Origin: Portulaca oleracea | Taxonomy: Eukaryota; Streptophyta; Magnoliopsida; Caryophyllales; Portulacaceae | Direction of reading: 5' to 3' | DNA: 64,000 bases | NCBI GenBank assembly: GCA_029582165.1 | Contig: CM055877.1 | Location: 23,677,855-23,741,854, forward strand | In this document: positions 1 to 13,218 of the stretch, piece after piece | Numbering within the stretch: the first letter of the stretch is position 1 | Layout of the letters: the number at the start of each line of letters is the position of its first letter | The notes under the pieces: generated by a model | What the model was told of the DNA's origin: nothing | What the model saw: only the letters and a program-made list of their open reading frames with translations | Databases searched by the model: none | Position numbers and translations under genes: made by a program

Positions 1-1449
1 CAACTATTAGAATTGTAAAATTGATAAATAAAACTGGACAAGGAAATTATATAATTTGACAATTATTTAGGAACTGTGGTATAGGGGTGAGCAAAAATTC
101 CGGGAATCCCGATCCCGTCCCGCTCCCGGTAAAGTCCCAGTCCTAAAATTTCATTCCCGGTGGGGTTGAGACCGTGAATCGGACTAAAAATGAAGTTCCG
201 GTCAACAACGGGACCGGGAGTAGGACTTGATCTCATTTCCCGGTCGCGGTCCCAGTCCCAATTCCCGGTTTATATATATATATACAATGGGGCTTATGGC
301 GCGCAAATTTCACTTTCCCATTTTACCCCTTGCCATTGATAAATTATAAGGATAGAATAGTAATTACAATGTTTTTTATTTGCACCAAAATAATTATTGA
401 AGAAATTGTTACAACCAAGATTTGAACCTCTAATACAAAGGAAAACCCTCCAATTTTTATACCATTACTCCACTAGATCACCATATTTTAAGCTAGTATT
501 TTTTTTATATGTTTTCTATTTCCCTCTATCACATTGGAACCGTCATTTACTTCATTTTTTTTTGGGTTTCTATTTACCCTAATTTACATCATATTATTAT
601 TATTATTTTAATTTCTTTTAGGTTGCTATGTCGTTATTTTACATTATTTTATTTTTTGATGTTTTGTGCAAAGTATAATATTAACTTTAATCGTCTTTGT
701 TTCTTTAGGAAAGATTCGATCAATTTCGTTTAAAGATTGTCATTACATATCAGAGTTGGAGTATTACTAGTAATCTTTTCGTTTCTTTATTTTATTATGT
801 TGTCTTATAAAATAAGATTCTTACTTAACTAAGAAATATTTGCTTTATCATAACTTTATTCTAAGTTGCATAATTGCACTCATTTAACAATCAATAAATC
901 CAATGTGACAAATAAATAATAGAAACGTAATGATTTGTTAAGGTATTCGATAATATTTGCCACATAGAAATTAAAATCATATAAAAGTAAAAAAAAAATT
1001 ATCATGAGGAAGATCATATCTATAATGCATAATTGTTCATATTGAGAGTAAACGAACAATAATGAATAATATTGCTTCCGTCTCACACTCTCACTATATT
1101 TTTATTGTGAATATGTTCACTCCAACTTATTTTGATTGAGCTTATTACAAGTTAAACTTATCTAAACTTATTATACTGAACCAACTTGAGCTTAGCGGTT
1201 TGATCTTATTTGAATTCATTTGAAAGAGTTGTTTTTGAAAATTTATCTTGAACTTATTTAACTTATTTTTAGAAACAACTGAACGGAAGATAACTTTAAC
1301 TGCACCAACTCGCCAATATCCATCATGACCCAAAGTCGAATTATTATTTAGGATTTTTATTTTTAAGCAAAACAAGTTTTGATTTGCACGCGTGCATCGA
1401 TTTTAAAATTTATTTATTTTATGTTGCGAATCGATGCACGCAATGTGTG

Positions 1450-3426
1450 CGAATCAAAACTTGTATATATAAAGCCAAAGGGGCTTACGGTACGCAAATT
1501 TCACTTTCCCATTTTACCCTTTGCCATTGATAAATTATAAGGATAGAATAGTAATTACAATGTTTTTTATTTGCACCAAAATAATTATTAAAGAAATTGT
1601 TACAACCAAGATTTGAACCTCTAATGCAAAAGAAAGCCCTTCAATTTCTATACCACTAGACCACCATATTTTAATTTAATATTTTTTTATATACGTTTTC
1701 TATTTCCCTCTATCACATTGGAACCGTCATTTACTTCATATTTTTTTTGGGTTTCTATTTACCCTAATTTACATTATATTATTTTTTAATTTCTTTTAGG
1801 TTCTTGTGTTGTTATCTTACATTATTTTATTTTTTGATGTTTTGTGAAAAATATAATATTAACTTTAATCATCTTTGTTTCTTTAGAAAAGATTCAATTT
1901 CATTTAAAGATTGTCATTACATATCAGAGTTAGAGTATCACTAATAATCTTTTTGTTCCTTTATTTTATTTTTGGGAAAATTTCTTATGTATTATGTTGT
2001 CTTATAAGACAAGATTCTTACTTAACTAAGAAATATTTGCTTTATCATAACTTTATTCTAAGTTGCATAATTGCAGTCATTTAACAATCAATAAATCCAA
2101 TGTGACAAACAAATAATAGGAACGTAATGATATGTTAAGGTATTCGATAATATTTGCCACATAGAAATTAAAATCATATAAAAGTTTTCAAAAAAAAAGA
2201 CTATCATGAGGAAGATCATATCTATAATGCATAATTGTTCACATTGAGAGTAAACAAACAATAATGAATAATATTTCTTCCGTCTCACACTCTAACTATA
2301 TTTTTATTGTGAATATGTTTACTCCAACTTATTTTGACTGAGCTTATTACAAGTTAAACTTATCTAAACTTATTATACTGAATCAACTTGAACTAGCGGT
2401 TTGATCTTATTTGAATTCATTTGAAAGAGTTGTTTTTGAAAATTTATCTTGAACTTATTTAACTTATTTTCAGAAACAACTTAAAGGAAAATAATTTTAA
2501 CTGCACTGACTCGCCATTATCCATCATGAGCCAAAATCGAATTATTATTGAGGATTTTTATTTTTAAGCAAAACAAGTTTTGGTTCACACACATGCATCG
2601 ATTTTTGAATTTATTTATTTTGTGTGTATATATATACACACACGTACACAAAACTAAATAAATATAACAATCGATGCACACAATGCGTGCGAATCAAAAC
2701 TTGTAGCTTTAACCGCATCAAGTTGCAAACATCCATCATGAGCCAAAGTCGAATTATTATTGAAAATTTTTATTTTTAAACAAAATCAATAGTACCAACC
2801 TTTTTTTTGTTACATAAAACATTCCATTTGCAAGAAATGATTGACATTTGTCCCTTTTTTTATTTTTATTTTGTATTGTTAGAGAAAAGTGAGTAGCAAG
2901 GTAACAGCGGAAGCGAATAATAAAATCGAAAACGAGATGACGGATATTACGACAAAATTTAGGAACGAAAAATAAGCGATAAAATCAAACACCAGAATTA
3001 CGTGGGAAATCGAAGAATTCGGAGAAAAACCCACGAACGGCGACAGCCAGAAAATAATCCACTATGAGAAAGGAGGAGTACAACCTGATCACTATCACAA
3101 GGTGTGATACGATCCACAAAGGAGATTACAATAACAATCTATCAACACTCAACTCACAATCTCTCAGGATACACTGGGGAAAATATTGGTGAGACCCCTT
3201 TCTCTCTCAATATTTTCTCTCTCAATATTTTCTCTCTCTCTCTAGCTCTCTGTGTATACCGATGTGTTTGGGTGGAGAAACATGTACCCTATTTATAGGG
3301 AAAACTCTCTATAACCTAACTTGACTCCTACTCTAATTAGATTTAGAATATAATACAATTAGAAAACCTAACATAATAAGGAAACCTAAATAATATCCTA
3401 ATACAATTAGGAAACAAATAATTGTG
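1450..3426 (+). repeat. Tandem triplication, copy A
   Basis: First of three adjacent near-identical copies of about 1.97 kb. It begins cgaatcaaaacttg and ends within a minus-strand copia LTR at aataattgtg. It differs from copies B and C around 2375-2410 (gaatcaacttgaactagcgg against aaccagcttgaacttagctg) but agrees with C around 2625-2700, so the copies are mosaics. Confidence 0.9.
2877..3426 (-). mobile_element. Truncated copia-type LTR (copy A)
   Basis: Same LTR as 6825-7414, but missing the last 40 bp of the plus-strand reading at the tandem-duplication junction. The left side keeps the tgtat target sequence. Confidence 0.85.
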
Positions 3427-5396
3427 CGAATCAAAACTTGTATATATAAAGCCAAAGGGGCTTACGGTACGCAAATTTCACTTTCCCATTTTACCCTTTG
3501 CCATTGATAAATTATAAGGATAGAATAGTAATTACAATGTTTTTTATTTGCACCAAAATAATTATTAAAGAAATTGTTACAACCAAGATTTGAACCTCTA
3601 ATGCAAAAGAAAGCCCTTCAATTTCTATACCACTAGACCACCATATTTTAATTTAATATTTTTTTATATACGTTTTCTATTTCCCTCTATCACATTGGAA
3701 CCGTCATTTACTTCATATTTTTTTTGGGTTTCTATTTACCCTAATTTACATTATATTATTTTTTAATTTCTTTTAGGTTCTTGTGTTGTTATCTTACATT
3801 ATTTTATTTTTTGATGTTTTGTGAAAAATATAATATTAACTTTAATCATCTTTGTTTCTTTAGAAAAGATTCAATTTCATTTAAAGATTGTCATTACATA
3901 TCAGAGTTAGAGTATCACTAATAATCTTTTGTTCCTTTATTTTATTTTTGGGAAAATTTCTTATGTATTATGTTGTCTTATAAGACAAGATTCTTACTTA
4001 ACTAAGAAATATTTGCTTTATCATAACTTTATTCTAAGTTGCATAATTGCAGTCATTTAACAATCAATAAATCCAATGTGACAAACAAATAATAGGAACG
4101 TAATGATATGTTAAGGTATTCGATAATATTTGCCACATAGAAATTAAAATCATATAAAAGTTTTCAAAAAAAAAGACTATCATGAGGAAGATCATATCTA
4201 TAATGCATAATTGTTCACATTGAGAGTAAACAAACAATAATGAATAATATTTCTTCCGTCTCACACTCTAACTATATTTTTATTGTGAATATGTTTACTC
4301 CAACTTATTTTGACTGAGCTTATTACAAGTTAAACTTATCTAAACTTATTATACTTAACCAGCTTGAACTTAGCTGTTTGATCTTAATTGAATTCATTTG
4401 AAAGAGTTGTTTTTGAAAATTTATCTTGAACTTATTTAACTTATTTTCAGAAACAACTTAAAGGAAAATAATTTTAACTGCACTGACTCGCCATTATCCA
4501 TCATGAGCCAAAATCGAATTATTATTGAGGATTTTTATTTTTAAGCAAAACAAGTTTTGGTTCACACACATGCATCGATTTTTGAATTTATTTATTTTGT
4601 GTGTATATATACACACGCATACAAAAACTAAATAAATATAATCGATGCACACAATGCGCTGAATCAAAACTTGTAGCTTTAACCGCATCAAGTTGCAAAC
4701 ATCCATCATGAGCCAAAGTCGAATTATTATTGAAAATTTTTATTTTTAAACAAAATCAATAGTACCAACCTTTTTTTTGTTACATAAAACATTCCATTTG
4801 CAAGAAATGATTGACATTTGTCCCTTTTTTTATTTTTATTTTGTATTGTTAGAGAAAAGTGAGTAGCAAGGTAACAGCGGAAGCGAATAATAAAATCGAA
4901 AACGAGATGACGGATATTACGACAAAATTTAGGAACGAAAAATAAGCGATAAAATCAAACACCAGAATTACGTGGGAAATCGAAGAATTCGGAGAAAAAC
5001 CCACGAACGGCGACAGCCAGAAAATAATCCACTATGAGAAAGGAGGAGTACAACCTGATCACTATCACAAGGTGTGATACGATCCACAAAGGAGATTACA
5101 ATAACAATCTATCAACACTCAACTCACAATCTCTCAGGATACACTGGGGAAAATATTGGTGAGACCCCTTTCTCTCTCAATATTTTCTCTCTCAATATTT
5201 TCTCTCTCTCTCTAGCTCTCTGTGTATACCGATGTGTTTGGGTGGAGAAACATGTACCCTATTTATAGGGAAAACTCTCTATAACCTAACTTGACTCCTA
5301 CTCTAATTAGATTTAGAATATAATACAATTAGAAAACCTAACATAATAAGGAAACCTAAATAATATCCTAATACAATTAGGAAACAAATAATTGTG
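3427..5396 (+). repeat. Tandem triplication, copy B
   Basis: Middle copy. The junction with copy A reads attgtg|cgaatc. It carries a private shorter form of the ta/ca repeat at about 4600-4645 and a private deletion in the hairpin (aatgcgctgaatc), while otherwise following copy C. Confidence 0.9.
4847..5396 (-). mobile_element. Truncated copia-type LTR (copy B)
   Basis: Second truncated LTR copy, cut at the same base as copy A (after attgtg). This shows that both arose by the same tandem duplication and not by separate insertions. Confidence 0.85.
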
Positions 5397-7374
5397 CGAA
5401 TCAAAACTTGTATATATAAAGCCAAAGGGGCTTACGGTACGCAAATTTCACTTTCCCATTTTACCCTTTGCCATTGATAAATTATAAGGATAGAATAGTA
5501 ATTACAATGTTTTTTATTTGCACCAAAATAATTATTAAAGAAATTGTTACAACCAAGATTTGAACCTCTAATGCAAAAGAAAGCCCTTCAATTTCTATAC
5601 CACTAGACCACCATATTTTAATTTAATATTTTTTTATATACGTTTTCTATTTCCCTCTATCACATTGGAACCGTCATTTACTTCATATTTTTTTTGGGTT
5701 TCTATTTACCCTAATTTACATTATATTATTTTTTAATTTCTTTTAGGTTCTTGTGTTGTTATCTTACATTATTTTATTTTTTGATGTTTTGTGAAAAATA
5801 TAATATTAACTTTAATCATCTTTGTTTCTTTAGAAAAGATTCAATTTCATTTAAAGATTGTCATTACATATCAGAGTTAGAGTATCACTAATAATCTTTT
5901 TGTTCCTTTATTTTATTTTTGGGAAAATTTCTTATGTATTATGTTGTCTTATAAGACAAGATTCTTACTTAACTAAGAAATATTTGCTTTATCATAACTT
6001 TATTCTAAGTTGCATAATTGCAGTCATTTAACAATCAATAAATCCAATGTGACAAACAAATAATAGGAACGTAATGATATGTTAAGGTATTCGATAATAT
6101 TTGCCACATAGAAATTAAAATCATATAAAAGTTTTCAAAAAAAAAGACTATCATGAGGAAGATCATATCTATAATGCATAATTGTTCACATTGAGAGTAA
6201 ACAAACAATAATGAATAATATTTCTTCCGTCTCACACTCTAACTATATTTTTATTGTGAATATGTTTACTCCAACTTATTTTGACTGAGCTTATTACAAG
6301 TTAAACTTATCTAAACTTATTATACTTAACCAGCTTGAACTTAGCTGTTTGATCTTAATTGAATTCATTTGAAAGAGTTGTTTTTGAAAATTTATCTTGA
6401 ACTTATTTAACTTATTTTCAGAAACAACTTAAAGGAAAATAATTTTAACTGCACTGACTCGCCATTATCCATCATGAGCCAAAATCGAATTATTATTGAG
6501 GATTTTTATTTTTAAGCAAAACAAGTTTTGGTTCACACACATGCATCGATTTTTGAATTTATTTATTTTGTGTGTATATATATACACACACGTACACAAA
6601 ACTAAATAAATATAACAATCGATGCACACAATGCGTGCGAATCAAAACTTGTAGCTTTAACCGCATCAAGTTGCAAACATCCATCATGAGCCAAAGTCGA
6701 ATTATTATTGAAAATTTTTATTTTTAAACAAAATCAATAGTACCAACCTTTTTTTTGTTACATAAAACATTCCATTTGCAAGAAATGATTGACATTTGTC
6801 CCTTTTTTTATTTTTATTTTGTATTGTTAGAGAAAAGTGAGTAGCAAGGTAACAGCGGAAGCGAATAATAAAATCGAAAACGAGATGACGGATATTACGA
6901 CAAAATTTAGGAACGAAAAATAAGCGATAAAATCAAACACCAGAATTACGTGGGAAATCGAAGAATTCGGAGAAAAACCCACGAACGGCGACAGCCAGAA
7001 AATAATCCACTATGAGAAAGGAGGAGTACAACCTGATCACTATCACAAGGTGTGATACGATCCACAAAGGAGATTACAATAACAATCTATCAACACTCAA
7101 CTCACAATCTCTCAGGATACACTGGGGAAAATATTGGTGAGACCCCTTTCTCTCTCAATATTTTCTCTCTCAATATTTTCTCTCTCTCTCTAGCTCTCTG
7201 TGTATACCGATGTGTTTGGGTGGAGAAACATGTACCCTATTTATAGGGAAAACTCTCTATAACCTAACTTGACTCCTACTCTAATTAGATTTAGAATATA
7301 ATACAATTAGAAAACCTAACATAATAAGGAAACCTAAATAATATCCTAATACAATTAGGAAACAAATAATTGTG
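5397..7374 (+). repeat. Tandem triplication, copy C
   Basis: Last copy. Here attgtg at 7369-7374 runs on into ggatcaagag, the true remainder of the LTR, rather than jumping to cgaatc. This makes copy C the parent junction and shows that the duplication breakpoint lay inside the LTR. Confidence 0.9.
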
Positions 7375-7414
7375 GGATCAAGAGATTTGGTGATTTTAGG
7401 ACACTTTCCTAACA
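6825..7414 (-). mobile_element. Solo LTR of a Ty1/copia-type retrotransposon
   Basis: It starts tgttagag, ends tcctaaca, is 590 bp, and is flanked by perfect 5-bp duplications tgtat (6820-6824 and 7415-7419). Read on the minus strand it has a promoter-like ccctataaataggg, a CT-rich leader and a tctctaaca end, the usual copia LTR order. No internal region follows, so it is a solo LTR. Small ORFs inside it (for example 7052-7246) are not genes. Confidence 0.85.
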
Positions 7415-7419
7415 TGTAT

Positions 7420-7560
7420 AACAACAACAACAACACTCCTCAATATTGTCCTGCTGATGCACGGTTTGAGGGGTTCCAGATGTATGTAGTGTTCGCCTCA
7501 TTCACAGGATTGCCTCATCCCTTTTTATGTAATTTTGGAAAAAAATTGCAAGAAAGATAA
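7420..7560 (-). repeat. SINE-like segment with (TTG)n tail
   Basis: On the plus strand an (aac)n run is followed by a block related to gtcccgctgatgcggggtt and ttcacaagattgcctcat. On the minus strand this gives a GC-rich body with a (TTG)n tail, resembling Au/TS-type plant SINEs. It is part of the larger repeated unit and recurs at about 10155 and 13935. No A/B box was resolved, so the class is tentative. Confidence 0.35.
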
Positions 7561-7637
7561 TTTTATTCGCACGAGCTAGCCAATATTCATCTTTACCCGG
7601 GGTTGGACTAATATTAAGGATGTTGTATTTGAAACTC

Positions 7638-7667
7638 ATACACGCTTAGCGTGTATATCAAAACTAG
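7638..7667 (+). other. Best-preserved Helitron-like 3' terminus (hairpin + CTAG)
   Basis: atacacgc (7638-7645), loop tta, gcgtgtat (7649-7656) form a perfect 8-bp stem. CTAG ends 11 nt later (7664-7667) and is followed by T at 7668, where the next unit (tatatataaagcc) begins. This is the expected geometry of a Helitron 3' end inserted between A and T. The same stem recurs near 14160, there without a clean CTAG. Confidence 0.6.
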
Positions 7668-10154
7668 TATATATATAAAGCCAAAGGGGCTTATGGTGTG
7701 CAAAATTTTACTTTCCCATTTTACTCCTTTGCCATTGATAAATTATAAGGATAGAAAAGTAATTACAATGTTTTTTATTTGCACAAAAATAATTATTAAA
7801 AAAATTGTTACAACCAAGATTTGAACCTCTAATGCAAAGGAAACCCTCCAATTTCTATACCACTACTCCACTAGACCACCATATTTTAAGTTAGTATTTT
7901 TTTATATATGTTTTCTATTTCCCTCTATCACATTGGAACCGTCATTTACTTCATTTTTTTTTTGGGTTTCTATTTACCCTAATTTACATTATATTATTAT
8001 TATTTTTAATTTCTTTTAGGTTCCTATGTTGTTATCTTGCATTATTTTATTTTTTGATGTTTTGTGCAAATTATAATATTAACTTTAATCATCTTTGTTT
8101 CTTTAGAAAAGATTCGATCAATTTCATTTAAAGATTGTCATTACATATCAGAGTTGGAGTATTACTGATAATTTTTTTGTTCCTTTATTTTATTATGTTG
8201 TCTTATAAGACAAGATTGTTACTTAACTAAGAAATATTTGCTTTATCATAACTTTATTCTAAGTTGCATAGTTGCACTCATTTATGAAGTAGTAAATCCA
8301 ATGTGACAAATAAATAATAGAAACGTAATGATTTGTTAAGGTATTCGATAATATTTGCCACATAGAAATTAAAATCATATAAAAGTAAAAAAAAAAAACT
8401 ATCACAAGGAAGATCATATCTATAATGCATAATTGGTCATATTGAGAGTAAACAAACAATAATGAATAATATTGCTTCCGTCTCACACTCTCACTATATT
8501 TTTATTGTGAATATGTTCACTCCAACTTATTTTGACTGAGCTTATTACAAGTTAAACTTATCTAAACTTATTATACTGAATCAACTTGAACTAGCGGTTT
8601 GATCTTATTTGAAATTATTTGAAAGAGTTGTTTTTGAAAATTTATCTTGAACTTATTTAACTTATTTTTAGAAACAATTGAAATGAAAATAACTTTAACT
8701 GCACTGACTCGCCAATATCCATCATGAGCCAAAGTCGAATTATTATTGAGGATTTTTATTTTTAAGCATAACAAGTTTTGATTCCACACGTGCATCGATT
8801 TTTAAATTTATTTATTTTGTGTGTGTATCTATACACACACGCAAAAATAAATAAATATAACAATCGATGAATGCGTGCGAATCAAAACTTGTATATATAT
8901 AAAGCCAAAGGGTTTTATGGTACGCAAATTGCACTTTGCCCATTTTACCCATCGTCAATTGATAAATCTTAAGGATATAATAGTAATTACAATATTTTTT
9001 TATTTGCACCAAAATAGTTATCAAAGAAATTGTTACCACCAAGATTTGAACCTCTAATTCAAAAGAAAATCCAACAATTTCTATACCACTAAACCACCAT
9101 ATTTTTAATTAGTACTTTTTTCATATATATTCTCTATTTTCATCTTTCACAATGTAGCTGTGGTTGTTTACTTCATATTATTTTATGGAAATAAGAAAAA
9201 TCATAAAATCTACCTAATATGTTGATTGTTCTTAAATTAAATCATGAATGTATGTGTGTGTATCATAGAGAGATGGAGAGAAAGACAAAGATGTCAGGAA
9301 TTTATTTAGTATACAAATATATATGAAGTCAAAATTATTTAAAAAGTATATACATGATACAATTTATATATTTTTATTATTATCGTTACATATCAGAGAC
9401 AGAGTATCACCGATAATCTTTTTGTTCTTTTATTTAGTTTTGAGAAAATTTCTTATGTATTATGTTGCATTATAAGGCAAGATTCTTGATTAATTAAGAA
9501 ATATTTTCTTTATCATATTTTTATTCTAAGTTGCATAATTGCACTCTTTTAACAATCAATAAATCCTTGCATCAAAAAAAAAATCAATAAATCCAATGAC
9601 ACAAATAAATAATATAAACATAATGATTCATTAAGGTATTCAATAATATTTGCACCATAGGAATTAAAATCATATAAAAATAAAAAAAAAACATGAGGAA
9701 GATCATATCCATAATGGATAATTGTTTATATTGAGTAAACAAACAATAATCAATAATATTGCTTCCGCCTCACTGTATTTTTATTTTGAACATGCTCGTT
9801 CCTACTTATTTTGACTGAGCTTATTACAAGTTGAACTTATCTAAACCTATTTTGAACTTATTATATTGAACTAACATGCACTTAGTTGTTTGATCTTATT
9901 TGAATTCATTTGAAAGAGTTGTTTTACAAATTTATCTTGAACTTATTTAACTTATTTTGAGAAACAACCGAAAAGAAGATAACTTTAACTGCATTGACTT
10001 GTTAACATCCATCATCAGCCAAAGTCGAATTATTATTGAGGATTTTTATTTCTAAGCAAAATCAACAGTGTCAAGTGTCAACCATTTTTTTTTTTTTACA
10101 TAGAACATTCAATTTTCATCAAATGATTAATTTTTGCCTTTTTTTTTTAAATTT

Positions 10155-10330
10155 ATGTATAACAACAACAACAACAGTCTTCAATATAGTCTCGCTGACG
10201 CAGGGTTTGAAGGAATCCAGATGTAGGCGGCGTTCCCTTCATTCGCAAGATTGCTTCATTTTTTTTAAAAATGTAATTTTGAAAAAAAACTGCAAGAAAG
10301 ATAATGTTAATCGGACGAGATAGCCAATAT
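10155..10330 (-). repeat. SINE-like segment with (TTG)n tail, diverged copy
   Basis: It has the same order as the 7420 copy: (aac)n, the ctcgctgacgcagggtttga block, ttcgcaagattgcttc, and tgcaagaaagataatgttaa. It is clearly older than that copy. Confidence 0.35.
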
Positions 10331-10663
10331 TTATCTTAGCCCGATGTTGAACTAATATTAAGGATATTGTTTATGAAACCCATACACGCAAAATAAATTT
10401 AACAACAGATGCACGCAATGCGTGAAAATCAAAACTTGTGTAATATATAAAGCCAAAGGGGTTTATGGTACACAAATTTCACTTTTCCCATTTCACCCAT
10501 TGCCATTGATAAATTATAAGGATATAATAGTAATTACAATATTTTTTATTTGCACCAAATAATTATCAAATAAATTATTACCATTAAGATTTGAACCTTT
10601 AATGAAAAGGAAAACTCTCCAATTTCAATACCACTAGACCACCATATGTTTAGTTAATATTTT

Positions 10664-10666
<3 letters not shown>

Positions 10667-10713
<47 letters not shown>

Positions 10714-10903
10714 AATGAATTACATGAGCATGGACGTTATATGAGCATGTGAGCATCAAAGCATTTCTGGCGGACATCAAGTATTACTTTCATGGACATC
10801 AAATATGAATGGTGGACATCAAGTTGGATATTTGATGTCCATAAAAACAATACTTGATGTCCGTCAGAAATGCTTTGATACTCACATGTGATCCATTCAC
10901 ACA

Positions 10904-10966
<63 letters not shown>
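10667..10966. repeat. (TA)n microsatellite split by a MITE
   Basis: Pure TA runs at about 10667-10710 and 10909-10966 flank the fold-back element at 10711-10900, so the element landed inside a TA microsatellite. Confidence 0.9.
10711..10900. mobile_element. 190-bp fold-back MITE starting GGGAATGRAT
   Basis: The ends gggaatgaattacatg and catgtgatccattcac are inverted copies. A second, longer inverted pair (10749-10786 and 10848-10885, gtgagcatcaaagcatttct against its complement) makes most of the element a hairpin. The centre holds three ggacatcaa words. The terminal sequence resembles the ends of the MULEs at 36346 and 55509, suggesting a Mutator-type non-autonomous relative. The TSD cannot be told from the TA background. 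Confidence 0.7.
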
Positions 10967-10968
<2 letters not shown>

Positions 10969-11040
10969 TCTATTCCCTCTTTCACGTTGGAACTGTCATT
11001 TAATTTATTTTATTTTTTGGGTTTCTATTTTTCCTAATTT

Positions 11041-11868
11041 ACAATCGATTACTCGGACCTTCCCACTTAACAAACATGGTCCCTACTAAAATTAAATTAA
11101 TCATAAAATAGGGAGCACAAGTAGAATAAATATATTTCATTAATTTAGTTATTAGGCAAGCAAAATAAAAGCGAAAATAAAGACAAGAATGAAAAGAATT
11201 ATATTTTACACAGATAGGTTGATAACATGATGATTACATTATGGAATTGAAATAAAACGTAAAAATTAACACTTACCTCGAAAGCACGTAGCAAGAAAAA
11301 GAAAAAAAGGAGAAAGCTAAAAGAATCTCCTCAACGTCAATACTCATGGGAAATTCTGGGGTGAAGAATGATGTGGGTTGAGGGGCCTATTTATTGTGGA
11401 CATAATCACTGGATTACAACTCTGGTCGAGACAACAACTGTTTATTTCATATTTTTCATGATTTTACCTCTTTATTTTATGACTTTTTGTTTGGTTTTAA
11501 TAATTAAATTAGGATTATTATTATTATGTTTTTATTGATTTTACATATTTATTAGGTTTTATTCTATTTTATCATTTTTTGTTTTTTTATTGTTATAAAA
11601 TGAAACAAAAAAATATTAATTGTTAAGAAAAATAAAAACAAACCTAACCCTACCCAAAATCCTTCCCTAGTTCAAAGTCCCCTCTTATCTCGGCCCACTT
11701 CCTCTCCTTACCCAAATTCTACTAGCCCACACCCGCCTAATCCCTCCTACTCATTTACCCGAATCCAGCCCCGAATAACCCCAACCCAAATACCCATTAC
11801 CCCCCCCCCCTTCTCATATCAGCCGAAAACCCAAACCCTAACTCCCTTTTCTTTCTCATTCTTTCCCA

Positions 11869-11939
<71 letters not shown>

Positions 11940-12744
11940 TCCTCTCTATCTCTCTCTTCGTCCCTCTCTGATTCTTTCTTCTTTGTGAAACTCACTGAAA
12001 CCCCCATCTCACAACCCTCACCATCTTCATCTCCTTCTCTCTTCTTACATCCGAAACTCCATCTCTCGTTTTCTTCTCTTCTTTTTTCTCTTTCTCGCAA
12101 TTTCTCTCATCTCTCACTCACTTTCTTTCTCTTCATTCCAGGTCACAGATTTTTGGTCAGAAAAAAGTACAATCGAAGGCAGCGGAGGCGAAATACATCC
12201 ACCATCATTGCAACGTATACCACCTGCAAGCAATTACATCTCCATTGTTCAATCTAAGGAAGATCGAAGGGCTGAAATTGAAGGACGAGGCTCGATCAAG
12301 AGAAGGAAGAGGCCAATTTGAAGGTTTATGGTTGGTTTTGGGGAAGTGACGACCCAAACCTTCCATCTGCATTTTAGGTTTAGTTCATAGAAAGATTTAG
12401 GGTTTTAATTTCAATTTTAATCCATGCTTTAGAGGCGATTCTTACGTTAGATTTAGATTTAATTTTGTATTTATTTCATGTTAGTAGACTCGATGTAATA
12501 GTTGTTGAATGTTCAAGTTTGATATTGTTGGGTTTTAGGTGATCTATTTCCTAAACAGATACAGATTAATTAGCGGAATATTCATAACAATTACAAAACA
12601 ATTGATCGCCCAGGAAAGAGTACAATTGCAGAGGCTTAGTATTTGATCGCTAATCCGGCTGATGAAGAGGTTGACCTTTAGGATTCCAGTGGAGAAATCC
12701 TCTACTGTAGGTCCACGCAACACTCCGGGAACTCGACTGCATCT
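11041..12744. other. Unassigned 1.7-kb insert with promoter/leader-like DNA
   Basis: The repeat-unit sequence breaks after cctaatttaca (about 11040) and resumes near cttaaattattttatt (about 12745). Between lie AT-rich DNA, a C-rich stretch, a (CT)n run and a leader-like region. From 12530 to 12740 a block reads, on the minus strand, like the end of a copia LTR (ending aaacccaaca). No ORF in it looks like a protein; the 82-93 aa ORFs at 11819-12257 are low-complexity. It could be LTR debris or a captured gene 5' end. Confidence 0.4.
11872..11929. repeat. (CT)n microsatellite
   Basis: Uninterrupted CT dinucleotides continue imperfectly to about 11960. They generate the spurious Arg/Glu-rich ORF on the minus strand. 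Confidence 0.95.
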
Positions 12745-13218
12745 TAAATTATTTTATTTTTTGATATTTTGTTCAAAGTATAATATTAACTTTAATCATA
12801 TCTATTTCTTTAGAAAAGATTCAATTTTATTAAAAAAAAAACTATTACTTCATTATATCTAGAGTATCAACCTGTACCTACTTTTCCCTCTAATTTCGTG
12901 ACTTATTATATTTTTATGTCATAAGTCAACATATTGATTGTTGTATAATTTCTTATTTGCCTATTTATCTTTCTTTTGTTACTGAGCTTATTAATTACAA
13001 CTTGAACTAATCTAAACTCTTCGAACTGATTATACTGAACTAACTTGAACTTAGCTGTTAGATCTCATTTGAATTTATTTCAAAGAACTTTTTGCAAATT
13101 TATCTTGAATTTATTTAACTTATTTAGAAAAACAACTGAAAAGCAAATAACTTTAACAACACTAACTCGCCAACATCCACCATGAGCCAAAATCGAACTA
13201 TTATTTAGGATATTAATT

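Noticed and set aside
400..470. tRNA-like antisense text (gatttgaacctc…ccactagatcacc), also in every unit
   Set aside because: It resembles the T-arm and acceptor text of an antisense tRNA, but no cloverleaf could be drawn; treated as part of the repeat unit.
2088..2288. Repeated 66-codon minus-strand ORF (also near 880, 4064, 6035, 8259)
   Set aside because: It recurs only because the repeat unit recurs. The composition is AT-driven, there is no domain, and the ends shift in diverged copies.
1450..7374. CRISPR-like direct repeats
   Set aside because: Units are about 2 kb, contiguous, and contain an LTR; there are no short repeats with unique spacers and the context is a plant nuclear genome.
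11819..12100. 93-codon Arg/Glu-rich ORF
   Set aside because: It is the translation of the (CT)n microsatellite on the minus strand.
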